A stretch of DNA of 64,000 bases from Dimorphilus gyrociliatus (lineage: Eukaryota > Annelida > Polychaeta > Dinophilidae). Made by a program: the position numbers and the translations under genes. Shown piece after piece: positions 1 through 11,400 of the stretch (positions are counted from its first letter, which is position 1; the number at the start of each line of letters is the position of its first letter). The notes under the pieces were generated by a model, which was not told the DNA's origin, did no database searches, and saw only the letters and a program-made list of their open reading frames with translations. The stretch lies in assembly GCA_904063045.1 (NCBI GenBank), contig CAJFCJ010000012.1:2678335-2742334 (forward strand). The letters are read 5' to 3'.

Positions 1-1931
1 CGGAAATGAATTTCTTTTTCTTAATTATATTAATTTCCAATCAATTTCTTTCATTAGAAGAAACAAATACTTAAAAAATTCATTAAAATCAAATTTAATT
101 CCAATGTTTCCTCTTTTTCAAAAACCTTTCTTCTCTTAAATTTTTCATTAATTTACTACTTTCATCTTCTTCATAAGAGTGCTAGAGACGAAGGAAGAGA
201 TGGAGAGACAGAGAGAGACAGACAGACAGAGATGCAGATTTCATTTTTTCTCAGTCAAAAACCTACAATTCCCTCCATCTCTTTTTCGCTTGTTTATCCA
301 TTGCGTGTTTTTATTTTCCAATTGAAATATTGGCCAGCTTCTAGATCAGTTTATTTATTGACCTGTACGGAAGAATCTAGAGGAATTAGCTAGTCTTTAA
401 AAGAAATAGCCTTGCTATTAGTAGGTTAACTTTTAAATTTACTACGTCAGAAGCTACTGAATGAAAAAATTGATTAATTTTAGTTAAAAAGCAAAACTAA
501 ATGGATTATGCTCGTTCGTTAAAGTTGTCTAATAGATTAATAGATTAATGGAATAATAAAGTAAAGAGGAGCTACGGGGAGAATTCGTAAGAATTTAATT
601 CATTCGTTTCGTCTATCGAAAACAACGTGAAGAGAATCGAACGAAAAGAGTGACAAGGTTTACATAAATTCAGTATATGTATATACAGTATATATACATT
701 TATTAGTATAAATGCAATCGAAAGCCTAATAGCCAATCTCTCAGAGAATAGATTCATTTCTCTATTTTTGTTCCCTTTCCCTAGTCAAAAGGAGAAGAAA
801 GAGAAGAACATGTGACTGAGCGAAAGAGGAGGAGGGGAGAGAGAGGGGAGATTTTAACCCTTTTTACTGTCAAAATGATTACCTTTCTCTCTCTCTCTCT
901 CTCTCTCAATCTATCTATTCATATAATACCTCTACAAATGATACTTGATTGCCAAGAGATTATAGACGACTCTATTACTGTTTTAACTCAAAGTTATTTT
1001 TCAATTATTTGCATATTTTCCGGTCAACTCTCTCACACACCCTAATACGAAGCGACGTCTTCTCTAGACGTCTAATATATTCTCTATTTATCCTTTATCC
1101 TAATCGTCAACGGACTCAATTTAAAAGACAATATTCTCATTTTTTATTAGCTTTAATCAAACTGATGATGGCGTCTCGAGGTCGGATAATGCATGTTAAT
1201 AAACTGTATGCTCATTCTCTCTCTATTAGATGACGCCGAGACAAAAGGTGGAAAGCTAATAGACTTTTATTAGGCTTAAATCTCTCTTCTTTTAGTAAGA
1301 GCTTTCTCAATAGTACTTTCTCACATGTAAAATGTTTATCAATTCTAGGAACATAAATGACTTTTGTTGAGAATTGAGAAGGTGAATGAAAGAGAGTGTA
1401 ACAAATGGATTTTTATAAGAAATATTTACATTCGCAGGCGTTTTAGCTTCCTCTCAACGCAGACATCAAAGCATTCTCTTCTTCTAACAGAAAGAGATAC
1501 GAAAATCACACGAGACTGTTGCTCACTTCTTCCCCTTCGTTTCCCCTCACCTTCACATCTTTTCCTTATCTGTTCGCTATATACGCTTACTTATTCACTC
1601 CGTCATTAATTTCACCTCCCCCCTCCTCTCTCTCTCGCTCTTTCTATTGCCATTCTTCCACTTTATATCATTCGAAACGCATAATAGAATCGAAACAATA
1701 ATATATTAGGATATAAGGATATATAGATGATTTATTAAAATATCCGGGATAAGGGAAAAAAAGAGAATATAAATGGAATGATAAACAGATAGAAATGAAT
1801 AAGCAAAGGATGTTAATTAAAAAAAAGGCCAAAATTAAAACAACTAGTAGCATTTTGTATTCGTTAAAAGCATGTGGCAAAACATCTCTAATAATTAAAT
1901 ATTTACTTTAATTTCTTTTTATACTTTATCC

Positions 1932-1970
<39 letters not shown>

Positions 1971-2470
1971 CCCTTTCCCCCCATCTCTCTCTCTGTCTTT
2001 CTATATTTTACAAAGGAGAATGTATTTACATAAATATCTAAACGCCTACAATTATATTTTATCATCAACTATTCATATTACGTATTCAAACGTTGTCGTC
2101 TCTCTCTCTCTACATCCGTTTCAATACAGAGTTTATCCATTATATCCTCAATTATTTGTTTTACTCTTAATCCCTTTCTCGCCTTGGTTTTTTTTTTTTC
2201 ATTCTCACTTTCACCTCCCGCTCCGCTTTATCTATTGGCGTATATAGCTACTTTCTCTCTTTCTTCGTCTGCAGTTCCGTACGTCAGCCATTGAGCAAAT
2301 GTAATTTAATTTATATTTTTATCTTTTACTATGCATATATTATAAAGCAAAGGAAAAACACAAAGAACGGAAAAGGAAAACCGTTAGCTATAATCTTGTA
2401 TTGTAGGATCCAATCTATTTTTAGAAATATCATTAAGGCAAGTAACTCTCTTGAACATGTTTGTAAACAG
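1..2470. other. Microsatellite-rich non-coding DNA
   Basis: I find no convincing coding exon here. The stretch is AT-rich with long pyrimidine tracts: (CT)n near 884-908, 1618-1645 and 1935-1968, and a GA-rich tract near 181-232. The short open frames are low-complexity serine/leucine-rich translations of these tracts. The stretch may be intron or upstream sequence of the + strand gene whose exon begins at 2471, because that exon is internal (it follows a 3' splice site). Confidence 0.6.
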
Positions 2471-3291
2471 CTAATCGTCCCGCTGTTGAGGATATCTTTG
2501 GATTCTTGGAAGAGGAGAGATCTTGGCTGATGCCAGCCTTGTTTGGAGATCATCCAATTACAATTGTAGCCCACGGTTTAGCCGGTAAGTAATCTTTTCA
2601 TAACTCTTATTTTGAAACAACAGATATATACTGTACATATTCTATTTTTTTTTGTTCTTTATCCCATTGCCCTCCCCTATTTTCCCACTCCTTTTTCCTC
2701 GCCCAGCAAATCAGTGCTGATATTAAAATAGAAGTAATAACACGTAAACGCACATTCAGCATTAAAGAGATTTCCGTACCTGGAAGATGAAAAAAATCTT
2801 GAAATATCTTACTTTCCATTCATTAATAATTAATTAGTCTAATTAAAAGTTAAATCGTATTAAGAAAGAATAAGCGGGTGAAGAGTCTAAACTAGCAATA
2901 GTAGATGAATGAAAAGGCGGGGTTAGGGTGGAAGGGAGGGAAGAGAAAAAAGAGAAAATTAAACATAGACACACACACACACACTCTAATATAAAGTTTG
3001 TTGATCGAATCGGTAAGAGTTAAGGAAGTTGCCTATTCGGATTAATTGTCAGAAGTCACTTGAAAAAGTCCATCAGACTTTTTTTTAGATGATATACTTA
3101 CGCTGAGAGAGAACTGTTGAGTAAAAAAGTCGCCTATTTTTTCCATCTTCCTCCCTCCCACTCATTTATTCACTCACCCATTCAACCACCCACACATACG
3201 GAATATAAAACTGAACAATGGACAATAGTTGAAAATAGAATGGCAGCTCTTGAATAAATAAATTTTCGACTAATTTTTAGAGAGAGGGAGG

Positions 3292-3327
<36 letters not shown>

Positions 3328-4929
3328 AGGACCATGATAAAATGATAATTGAAATGAAAGAGAACTATTTATACATAGAACAAAATAGTATGTTTAACCT
3401 TTACAGTAGAGAGTAGTGCAACTATGATTAATTAATTATTCAAGTTAATAACTAAATTAACTAGGAAATAAAAAAAACGATAGGTGAACTAAATACCTTA
3501 ATAATTATTTAAAACGATAAGAAGCTAATGAGCCTTGTTCTTTTGTTTCTTTTTTCTATATTACCCTGACCTTTCCTGCCCCCGAGTACATCCACTCTTC
3601 TACCTATAGTGTGTTGTATATATTATTATATATTATTATTATAGTCAATTATTATACCTTTTACTCAAACGCAAAATGATTAAATAAACGATTAACAGAC
3701 AAATAGAGTTTACATTGGATAGGGTTAGGATTAGATAAATCCCCTAATTATAATAATAACAGTCTATTGTTCTATTGACCAACCACTTTACTTCTAACTC
3801 CTGAAATATCATTTGAAAATCGCCCAACAATTGTTCATTAACCACATTTGTCCTCTTCACCCTTTTTCGCTCTTTCTATAGAATGGATAAATGTTTTTTT
3901 TTATTTGTTTTTGTAATTTTCAATATTTCTGTCAATGTCCCTCTCTTTCTCTCTCTCTCTCTCTCTCTCAATCAATCAATAAACCTGAACAAAGGGAAAA
4001 TAAAGCTAAATAAAAAGAGACAGATTTAAAATTTATCCTTGGCATAAAAACATTTCAGGCTCGAGTTTTGACGGTGCCAACTTGACCAATTATTTAAATA
4101 GATATTGAATATTTAATACTATCCACTAGTCGTCATTTACTTCTCCAAGAATCTCTCTTTTTTCGTTATTTACTACTCAACTCCTTCTGTGGTGGGTCAA
4201 AAAAATTTCCTTTCTCTCTTTGAACTGCTCCCTCCCTACACATTCTATTCGTCGGCGTATAAGAAACGCTACGATGAAAAGGACAATATCCCTATTATAT
4301 TGCTTTCCCTTCTCAACTGCAAACACACAATTTAGGTGGAATCATAAAGAAAACATAGTGAAAAAAGTGAGAAAATAATAGGAAAATAAGTATTTTAGAT
4401 GTAACTGTCAATGTTGCAATTTCTTACATCAATTACACGGTAATCTTTTATTTAAGCCTTATTTCAGAGTACACTAGTGAGACGGCGATATTTAGTGTAG
4501 AACAATTGTCTATCTGTAGACTATGTCCTTCCTCCTACCTTTCCTCCTTTATTATCAATACACGTGTCTCTCCTCCCGCCCCCTTCTTTTAACGCCAAAC
4601 CGAAAAACAATTGCTTCCTGCCTATTTTTATCCCGATTCTTTGCTCTGAAAGAGCCGATGCTTAATTTATTATTTAAAAGAATAAATTGTGTTAATATGA
4701 AAATTTTGTAATTGTTTTATTCAATAAAACAAATACAGTTAGCAAGACATTAGAAGAATTTCAAAGAAGATTGAAACTAGATAAAACCCACATAAAAAAC
4801 TTGCGTACAGCATTTAAAGCTGTTCATAGTGGAAACGAGGCTGCTATGGAAAGATTTGGTATGCCAACTAGAGCTTGGAACGAAGTCGTCTTCTTCTTTT
4901 CGAAGCTAATAGACAGTGGATTCATTTAA
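2471..4929 (+). CDS. Last two exons of an unidentified gene
   Basis: Two exons join in phase: 2471-2584 (after a TTTGTAAACAG acceptor, ending at a GTAAGT donor) and 4739-4929 (after AAATACAG, ending at TAA). They are separated by a 2154-nt intron, unusually long for this window. The join gives about 101 residues that run on without a stop. It begins NRPAVEDIFGFLEEE, passes through HPITIVAHGLAG across the junction, then a charged helical stretch (EEFQRRLKLDK), and ends KLIDSGFI. The amphipathic, non-repetitive composition and matching splice phases support real coding sequence. I do not recognise the family. The upstream exons are not visible in the first 2.4 kb, so the gene either starts outside the window or has exons too short to see. 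An AATAAA at about 5020 could serve its 3' end. Confidence 0.6.
2585..4738 (+). other. Long intron of the 2471-4929 gene
   Basis: GTAAGT donor and ACAG acceptor. It holds (GA)n at about 3281-3322, (CT)n at about 3950-3969 and short AT-rich tracts. No other gene is evident inside it. Confidence 0.55.
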
Positions 4930-6056
4930 ATTAACCAAAACTTCGCCTAACAGCCTTTATTTCTTTTTTTTTTTTTGAACACTCCATGTTGTCATAAGTT
5001 CGGTATATATATAAATATACTAAATAAACAAAAAGAACAAAGTAAAGCACATCTATGTATGTATGTATGTATATACAGTATATATATATATACTGTATAT
5101 ATATATATATATATAGATAGATATATTTAACTACTCTGCACCATTCGTTTGATGAAATAAACTTTATTCAGTATATTTATGCATACCCTTATTAGTGATG
5201 ATTTGAACCGAGCCACCTGTTGGCTAACAACAAAATTATATGAAATATCCTTATGATTTCTTAGTGGAAATAACATGTTCTATGCTATATCAATTGAACA
5301 AGAAAGCAAATGTCAAATAATGTTTAATCATGTGTGATGTTGTAGCCTTGCAAATATGTATTAAATAAAGGAAACTTCATTAATAACTTTTTTCTTTCTA
5401 CTTTTTTCCCAACGGTAGATGGCGCTGTTGTATATAAATTATACCATTAACTTTTTACATAGACGATTTTATTAATCTACCACCAAGTTAGCTTTCTATA
5501 TTGTTTATATCTTTCTTTATCGACTTTTGCAAGAGAGAAGAGACAGAGACAGAGACAGAGAGAAAGAGAGGGGGAGGGAGGGAAGAAACAAGGTCATCTA
5601 AGGCCAAAATCGACTAGTAAATTAGTATTATCATAATATTTATAGGAGCTAGAATTTCCCTCAATTGTTCTATAATTAAAATACTGCTGAAATGAAAACC
5701 TTGTATATATAGCAATTAAACTAGGCCTCCAACGTGCAACTTTCTGCGTGTTTTGTTTTTAAAATGGGCGTTTCCCAATCGAAACACTACGTAACAACAC
5801 AGAAAGCAAGGATGGCAAGTACAGATGACTAATAATCACATTCTAGAAGAGAGGTTTACCCCTTTCCCCTTCCTTACCTTTCTTATAGAATTTTCTAGCT
5901 AGTACTGCTATTATAGTCCATTAGGAGAGTCATCCTAATAAATATATGAATGATTTATACGGTTAATAAACGCTTTATCATTTTTTCCTGACGTAAAAAA
6001 ACTCTTTACTCGTCAAAAGATATTGCAAGTTCAGCGGCGGAGGATATCACTAGGCT
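4930..6056. repeat. Intergenic DNA with (TA)n palindrome
   Basis: No gene is visible. A (GTAT)n/(TA)n block at about 5054-5125 contains two inverted TATATACAGTATATA-type cores and could form a cruciform. A GA-rich tract lies at about 5532-5590. A possible polyadenylation signal for the preceding gene lies near 5020. Confidence 0.6.
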
Positions 6057-6986
6057 ATGAACAATACTACCAATCAAACCTCTCTGCCAACATCTTTCAT
6101 GGACGAATTCTCGTATTTTGAACTTATTACCATTCTCTTTGTTCATATAGTCTCTTCGTTTCTTGGTCTTTTATTCAATTCTCTTGTATTGTATACTTAT
6201 ATCAGATTTAAAGATATACGAGATTCAATTGTAATAATCATACCAGTTTTGGCAGTATGCGACATTTCGCTTCTACTTACGATTGTTTTTAAAAAGTACA
6301 CATTTCTATCTATAAATGTTGAACGACTGTTTCCCCTTTTCTGCTTCATTTTCCAAGTGATGGACGGAATCATCTATATTCAATCGCAATATTTCGTACT
6401 GTTTATATTCATATTTAGGTTTATTATCATAAAATATCCTTTTCATTTTGCTCAATATATATCGTTCAAGAACTCTATGATTATTGTTATTTGTGTTGTT
6501 ATTTTTACAGTTGGTGTTGGTAGTTTTCCCTTTTATTTGTCGTTTTTTCCCATTGGAGGCGTCGTTTTGTGCGGAGGATACATGGTCTATAAACCCGAAT
6601 TCTTTTTCGTCTATCTCCTCCTCTTCCTCCCGACCATTATCGGAGCTATATATTTGCATATTCGAATTCTAAGAATAGCAAAAGGTCACGCTAATGACAT
6701 TGAACGTCAAACTAAAAGGATGAAAAACATCTCCAACTCTTCAAAAGCAACATTTATACAATTATGTTTTATTGTAGTTCTTTGGATTCTGTATTCTATC
6801 TCTCAATTCCTCCTCGTGTTCGTTCCTAGCCTAACCCTACAGAAATTGGCGGTAAACGGCAATCTGTTGATGACAATTCAAACAGTATCCAATCCAATAA
6901 TAACAATTTTTGGAAATTCACCAATAAAACAGTCTATAAGGCGGATAGGAAGAAGCAACAGAGCTGTATCGCCAACCAAATGGTAA
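6057..6986 (+). CDS. Intronless rhodopsin-like (class A) GPCR
   Basis: 309 residues in one exon. The N-terminus has two N-glycosylation sequons (NNTT, NQTS) and no signal peptide, followed by seven hydrophobic segments. Class A landmarks are present but modified. TM1 has FNSLV in place of GNxxV. TM2 keeps LAVCD (the D2.50 position). TM3 ends FRF in place of DRY. TM6 has VLWILY in place of CWxP. TM7 has NPIIT in place of NPxxY. The C-terminal tail is short and basic. The ATG at 6057 follows an in-frame stop region and gives the full first TM. The family is orphan-like; lineage-specific expansions of such receptors are common in lophotrochozoans. No ligand can be inferred. Neighbours give no operon-like context. 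Confidence 0.8.
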   Translation: MNNTTNQTSLPTSFMDEFSYFELITILFVHIVSSFLGLLFNSLVLYTYIRFKDIRDSIVIIIPVLAVCDISLLLTIVFKKYTFLSINVERLFPLFCFIFQVMDGIIYIQSQYFVLFIFIFRFIIIKYPFHFAQYISFKNSMIIVICVVIFTVGVGSFPFYLSFFPIGGVVLCGGYMVYKPEFFFVYLLLFLPTIIGAIYLHIRILRIAKGHANDIERQTKRMKNISNSSKATFIQLCFIVVLWILYSISQFLLVFVPSLTLQKLAVNGNLLMTIQTVSNPIITIFGNSPIKQSIRRIGRSNRAVSPTKW

Positions 6987-7806
6987 TGTTTCTCAATCAG
7001 GTTGTCTTATTGTCGTTGTTGTTATTGTTATTATTATTATTATTGAAAACAACTTCCGAGAGAGAAACGATAAACTGATCGACTATCGATGAATTGAATG
7101 TCAACTAGGCATATATATGTCTTCATTAGCTTTCTTACTTAATAGACGCATACAATGCGTCGTATAAAATCTGTAAATATTAAATAATAAATAATCGGCA
7201 AGTATGTTGATGATATTTCTCAATATTTCTTCTCTTAGGGATATATATTAGTATCTTCTATTCTCCTATTCCCATTCAAACTATCGAGTTTAACCAGTCG
7301 GAAATCATTTAGTGCAGTGTATGCAAAGTTAAAGAATGTACGCTTTTGCGGCTATTGTTTCTGTACCTGCAGAAACAATGCGTTATACTTCGTCAGCGAT
7401 TTGGGCGCTAAACCCCTGAATTGTCATTAATCTTTCTCCTTTACATTTTTCTTTCTTTATCTATCATTCTAATGCCAAATGCAGTCAAGTTTAAGAAAGC
7501 CGGCGAACCTTTTAATAATATTTCATTCCGTCATCAATCTAATGTTGACTATTTGCGGTAATGCGCCATTTCATAAAGAATGCTACGAAGGGTGTTTCTT
7601 AAAACTGAAAGAGTCGTCACGCTTTTTAACAAAGATACTTAGTACGTATGAAGAAAATAAAATGAAATGACGCAAACCCAGTGTTCTACGGAACTGATTC
7701 TCTTCTTCTTCTTCTTCTTCTTCTTCTTCTTTATCATTTTATACCGTTTAAACGACTTTTCCTACTCTATCTGGTCAACTATCCTTTTAAAAGAATACTT
7801 CACAAT

Positions 7807-7844
<38 letters not shown>

Positions 7845-8496
7845 AATCAATTCGATTAGGTTTACTAATAGTAAAAAGTCAACGATAGCAGACAACAATA
7901 GGCTAGTATATAGAATAGTGTGATTTGGCAAGAGTCAATGGGTAATAAAGTATGATCTCTTCTGTAGAATTCTCTTTATAAAATTACCAAATGCTAGAAT
8001 ATGTTTCCTATCTGACTCTTTATCTCCTTTCATTAGATAACGTTGCGAGAGAGCGTATCTTCTCTTCCGTCTATTTCTCTAGAACAAAAGTATTTTGGTC
8101 AATTAGCAAACAAACAAACAATAAAACGTTGATAGACTGATTACCATAAGACACGCATTTGAAAAATCAATCATTCCATCATAAGAGAAATTACACTGGT
8201 TTGCTAAATCCATCCCTTCACAAATGTCCCTCGATAGTCTAAAAATATTGTTTATCGAATAGAAAGAAGGCGAATTTTTCACTTTTTCTAAACAAATCGT
8301 AATTTTGTTGTCGAGAAGAAATCGCTCATTTCCCCTAATCCATTGTAGGCCTGTTAAAACGGAAGAAAGAAACTTTTAAGCGTTTATTATACGGTTTATC
8401 TATTCGCTTACATTGGGCAACACTCAGTTCCAAAGCATTGTTAACTCGCTCTTCCCTGAAGGACAATTTGAAAGGTTATTTAATTATGCAATATTG
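6987..8496. other. Intergenic DNA between GPCR and receptor 1
   Basis: AT-rich, with a (TTC)n tract at about 7698-7730 and (CT)n at about 7809-7838. Short frames here are low-complexity. I see no supported gene. The 3' untranslated regions of the + strand GPCR and the - strand receptor 1 probably lie at the two ends. Confidence 0.5.
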
Positions 8497-11400
8497 TCAA
8501 GAGCTCGCATACATTTTCTTCTTGTTCTTAGCCTGAGACATTTTATAGAATGATCTTATATCTCTAAATGTATAGATTAGCGGATTGATAACCGAGTTTA
8601 GCGGAAGGATTACGATAATAAAAGTAATATAGACGTCCTTGTTCAACACCAACTCAAAGAATACGGAGTAGATTCCTAGTATTGGTAGATAGTTAAATAG
8701 ATAATTGTTGTCTATGTTTCGTTTCCTTCAATCGTGTCATCTTACCTAATAAGGAAACTGGAAACCAACAACATAGATTGGTTGCAACGATGATAAAGGC
8801 GTTGAATTTCAATTTCTTTTGCTGATATTTAAATTGATCTCTACGAATTAGACTCTTCGTTCGCAGTGTCTGCTTCCATATTCTTATATATAGAATTAGA
8901 ATGGTTAGGCAGGTCAACGACATAAAGATACCAAATATTATAAATGAGAAAACCCATCCTTCGGCTCTTTCGCTTGTTATATGTAAACTAAAGCATACTG
9001 GACTTTTTGAATAGTACATCTATCACGGATAATCTCACCAATTAATCAACTATATATAATTAGCATTTACCTGATATACGAAGAGCGGTAGACCGGAAAT
9101 TAGTGCCGATACGAAAAATATACAAAATACTGCAATAATTGATACGGTCGGCGTAAATATTCTCTTGAATGGATACGTAATAATTGCGAATCTCTCAATT
9201 GTTATCAGTAAAAGACTTAGGGTTGAAACGATTATTGAACAACTGCAAAACCAACCAATTATCTTACAGGAGACGCTACTCCTCCATTCGTAGTCGTTAT
9301 CTATGTAAATGCCTCTGTAGTATGAATCGTAACTTCCTATTATCATCAGGTAGATTGATATAGATAAATCGGCAAAAGATAGACTTAGATGGAAGGCATT
9401 TTGAGCATTTTTCCTATTCATTCCTCTAAATAGGAACGATACGGAATTCTCGAAAAACGCCAACAACGCCAATAGCCAAAGAACGAATCGAACAGATTGC
9501 GATTCGATCAGATCGGCGCAAGAATTGAATACCGATTCGGTTGGTCGACAATTTTGAATAGATTTTGAAAATTTCCACGCCATACAGCACAATGAAAAGT
9601 GATTGCTGTACAATTCCTTCAATGATTTTAACGGTTTAATTAGGGCATTGTTGTGCTTTAACGGAATTTCCGTATTCAATAGAGATAAATATTCCAAGTT
9701 AAATAATGATCGAAATGCATTTATATGAAAATCGAGTATACGGCAATTCTCTATTATTAGAATTAATAGGCTCTTTAGGCCAATAAATAGCTGTTCCGAA
9801 AGATACGATACGGAAGAGAATGATAAATCAATTGATTTTAGCATTAATGAATTCTTGAATGAAAGACGATTCGGTATATTTAATATTGTATTTTTCATTA
9901 TTAAATATTGCAGATTCCTTAACGGAACTAAGAAAATCGACGTCAAATTCAAAGATGGACAATTGTCGAATTGTAAATAGACTAAATTAGGGAATGATTT
10001 TGATATTGAAATATTCAAAGCAGCCATTTTATGGAATGTTAACGAAATTATTGAGAAAGATTGAATAAATTCATGTTGAAATTCAATTCCAATGTTGGAC
10101 AAGTTGACTTTCTTATAGCCGGAAAGTATAATGTTTGTTAGATTTTCAACAGAAATCTTATCATCTTTATCGAATGAACATTCAATTGAATAGAATTCGG
10201 CACAATTGCAGTTGAAAGGAGGACGTGACGTCTTATTAAAATTGCAATAAAGCTCATCACTACCCTTAGTACAATCAACAATACCGTTACAGACGTCACT
10301 GATCAAAATGAAACTTTGTTGATTCTTACACTTGAAATATCCTCTTGGTCTGAATTTATCTAAATAAATGGGAAGAAGATTTGGAATAGGAATCTATGCA
10401 AATGCCAATACAAACAAACAAACAAACAAACAACGCTTTTCTATCTTACCGCAATGAGATTCATCGTCGAAATGAGTACAATGAACTACTCCGTCGCATA
10501 TCTCTTGTATCGATATACAATAATTACTTTTCTTACACAGGTAACTTCCTCTCGGACAGGTCGATCTATTACAATTCTTCAACGCTTCGTAAGGATAATG
10601 GACCTTAGTGAGGAGATTGCCCGTCGAATCGTACTTAACCCGGCACCGATTGTTTATCTCTAACTTTGAACAGTTTGAAGGATTACGATTTCGAAAATGA
10701 AATCTACAGAGATTCTTATCTTCGTCTTCCTTATACAAACAATTTGCATTCATGTCACATATTTGTTCGCGTCTAATGCATTTCTCACGACATTGGAATC
10801 TATTGAATTTCTCGCAATCTATTTCATAAAAGTAACGTCATAAAAGTAACGGCGTCGATTTGTTAGAAACCAACCAAATTTGTCTTGTAGTTTATCAATA
10901 CAGCTTTCATCGCTTTGGTCAAAGCAATTCCTTTCACTATCGCAAAAGTACTCTCCGTCAAGACATTGTCCATTGTCGCACCTATATACATTTCGTTGTT
11001 CATTAATAGACAGCACTAATCGGATTAGTGTTAATCCACCAAATATTTGGATATTCTTACCTGTTTTGTAGAGGGCAATAAGACCATACTGAAAGATGGG
11101 AAAAACGATAAGGATTGATTGATTTGTTTCTACTACGAGTACTATCAACAAGGAAATGATGAAAAGATGCCTACAACAATTCTCTTCATCGGCGTTATTC
11201 GGACAATCTTTTACGTGATCGCATACAAATTTATATAGAATCGTTGTATTGAAATCGCAATAAAACTCTTCAACGCTCCGACAATTCCTCTCATCCTCTC
11301 CCGAATAGCAATCTTCCTCTCCATCGCATACGTTCATTAAATTTATGCACAAAACATCTTCACTACAATAGAAAGAATTTCTTGAACAGTTTGTAAACTC

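Noticed and set aside
1935-2247. Serine/leucine-rich small proteins near CT tracts
   Set aside because: Translations of microsatellites; no start context or domain.
5054-5125. Possible replication origin or terminator hairpin in the (TA)n palindrome
   Set aside because: A simple (TA)n/(GTAT)n microsatellite explains it; no other origin feature.
6306-6659. 117-residue - strand frame rich in Glu/Asn
   Set aside because: Antisense shadow of the GPCR at 6057-6986; low-complexity composition.
7479-7923. Small frames of 63 and 80 residues
   Set aside because: No homology, splice support or composition unlike background; the second is a (TTC)n/(CT)n translation.
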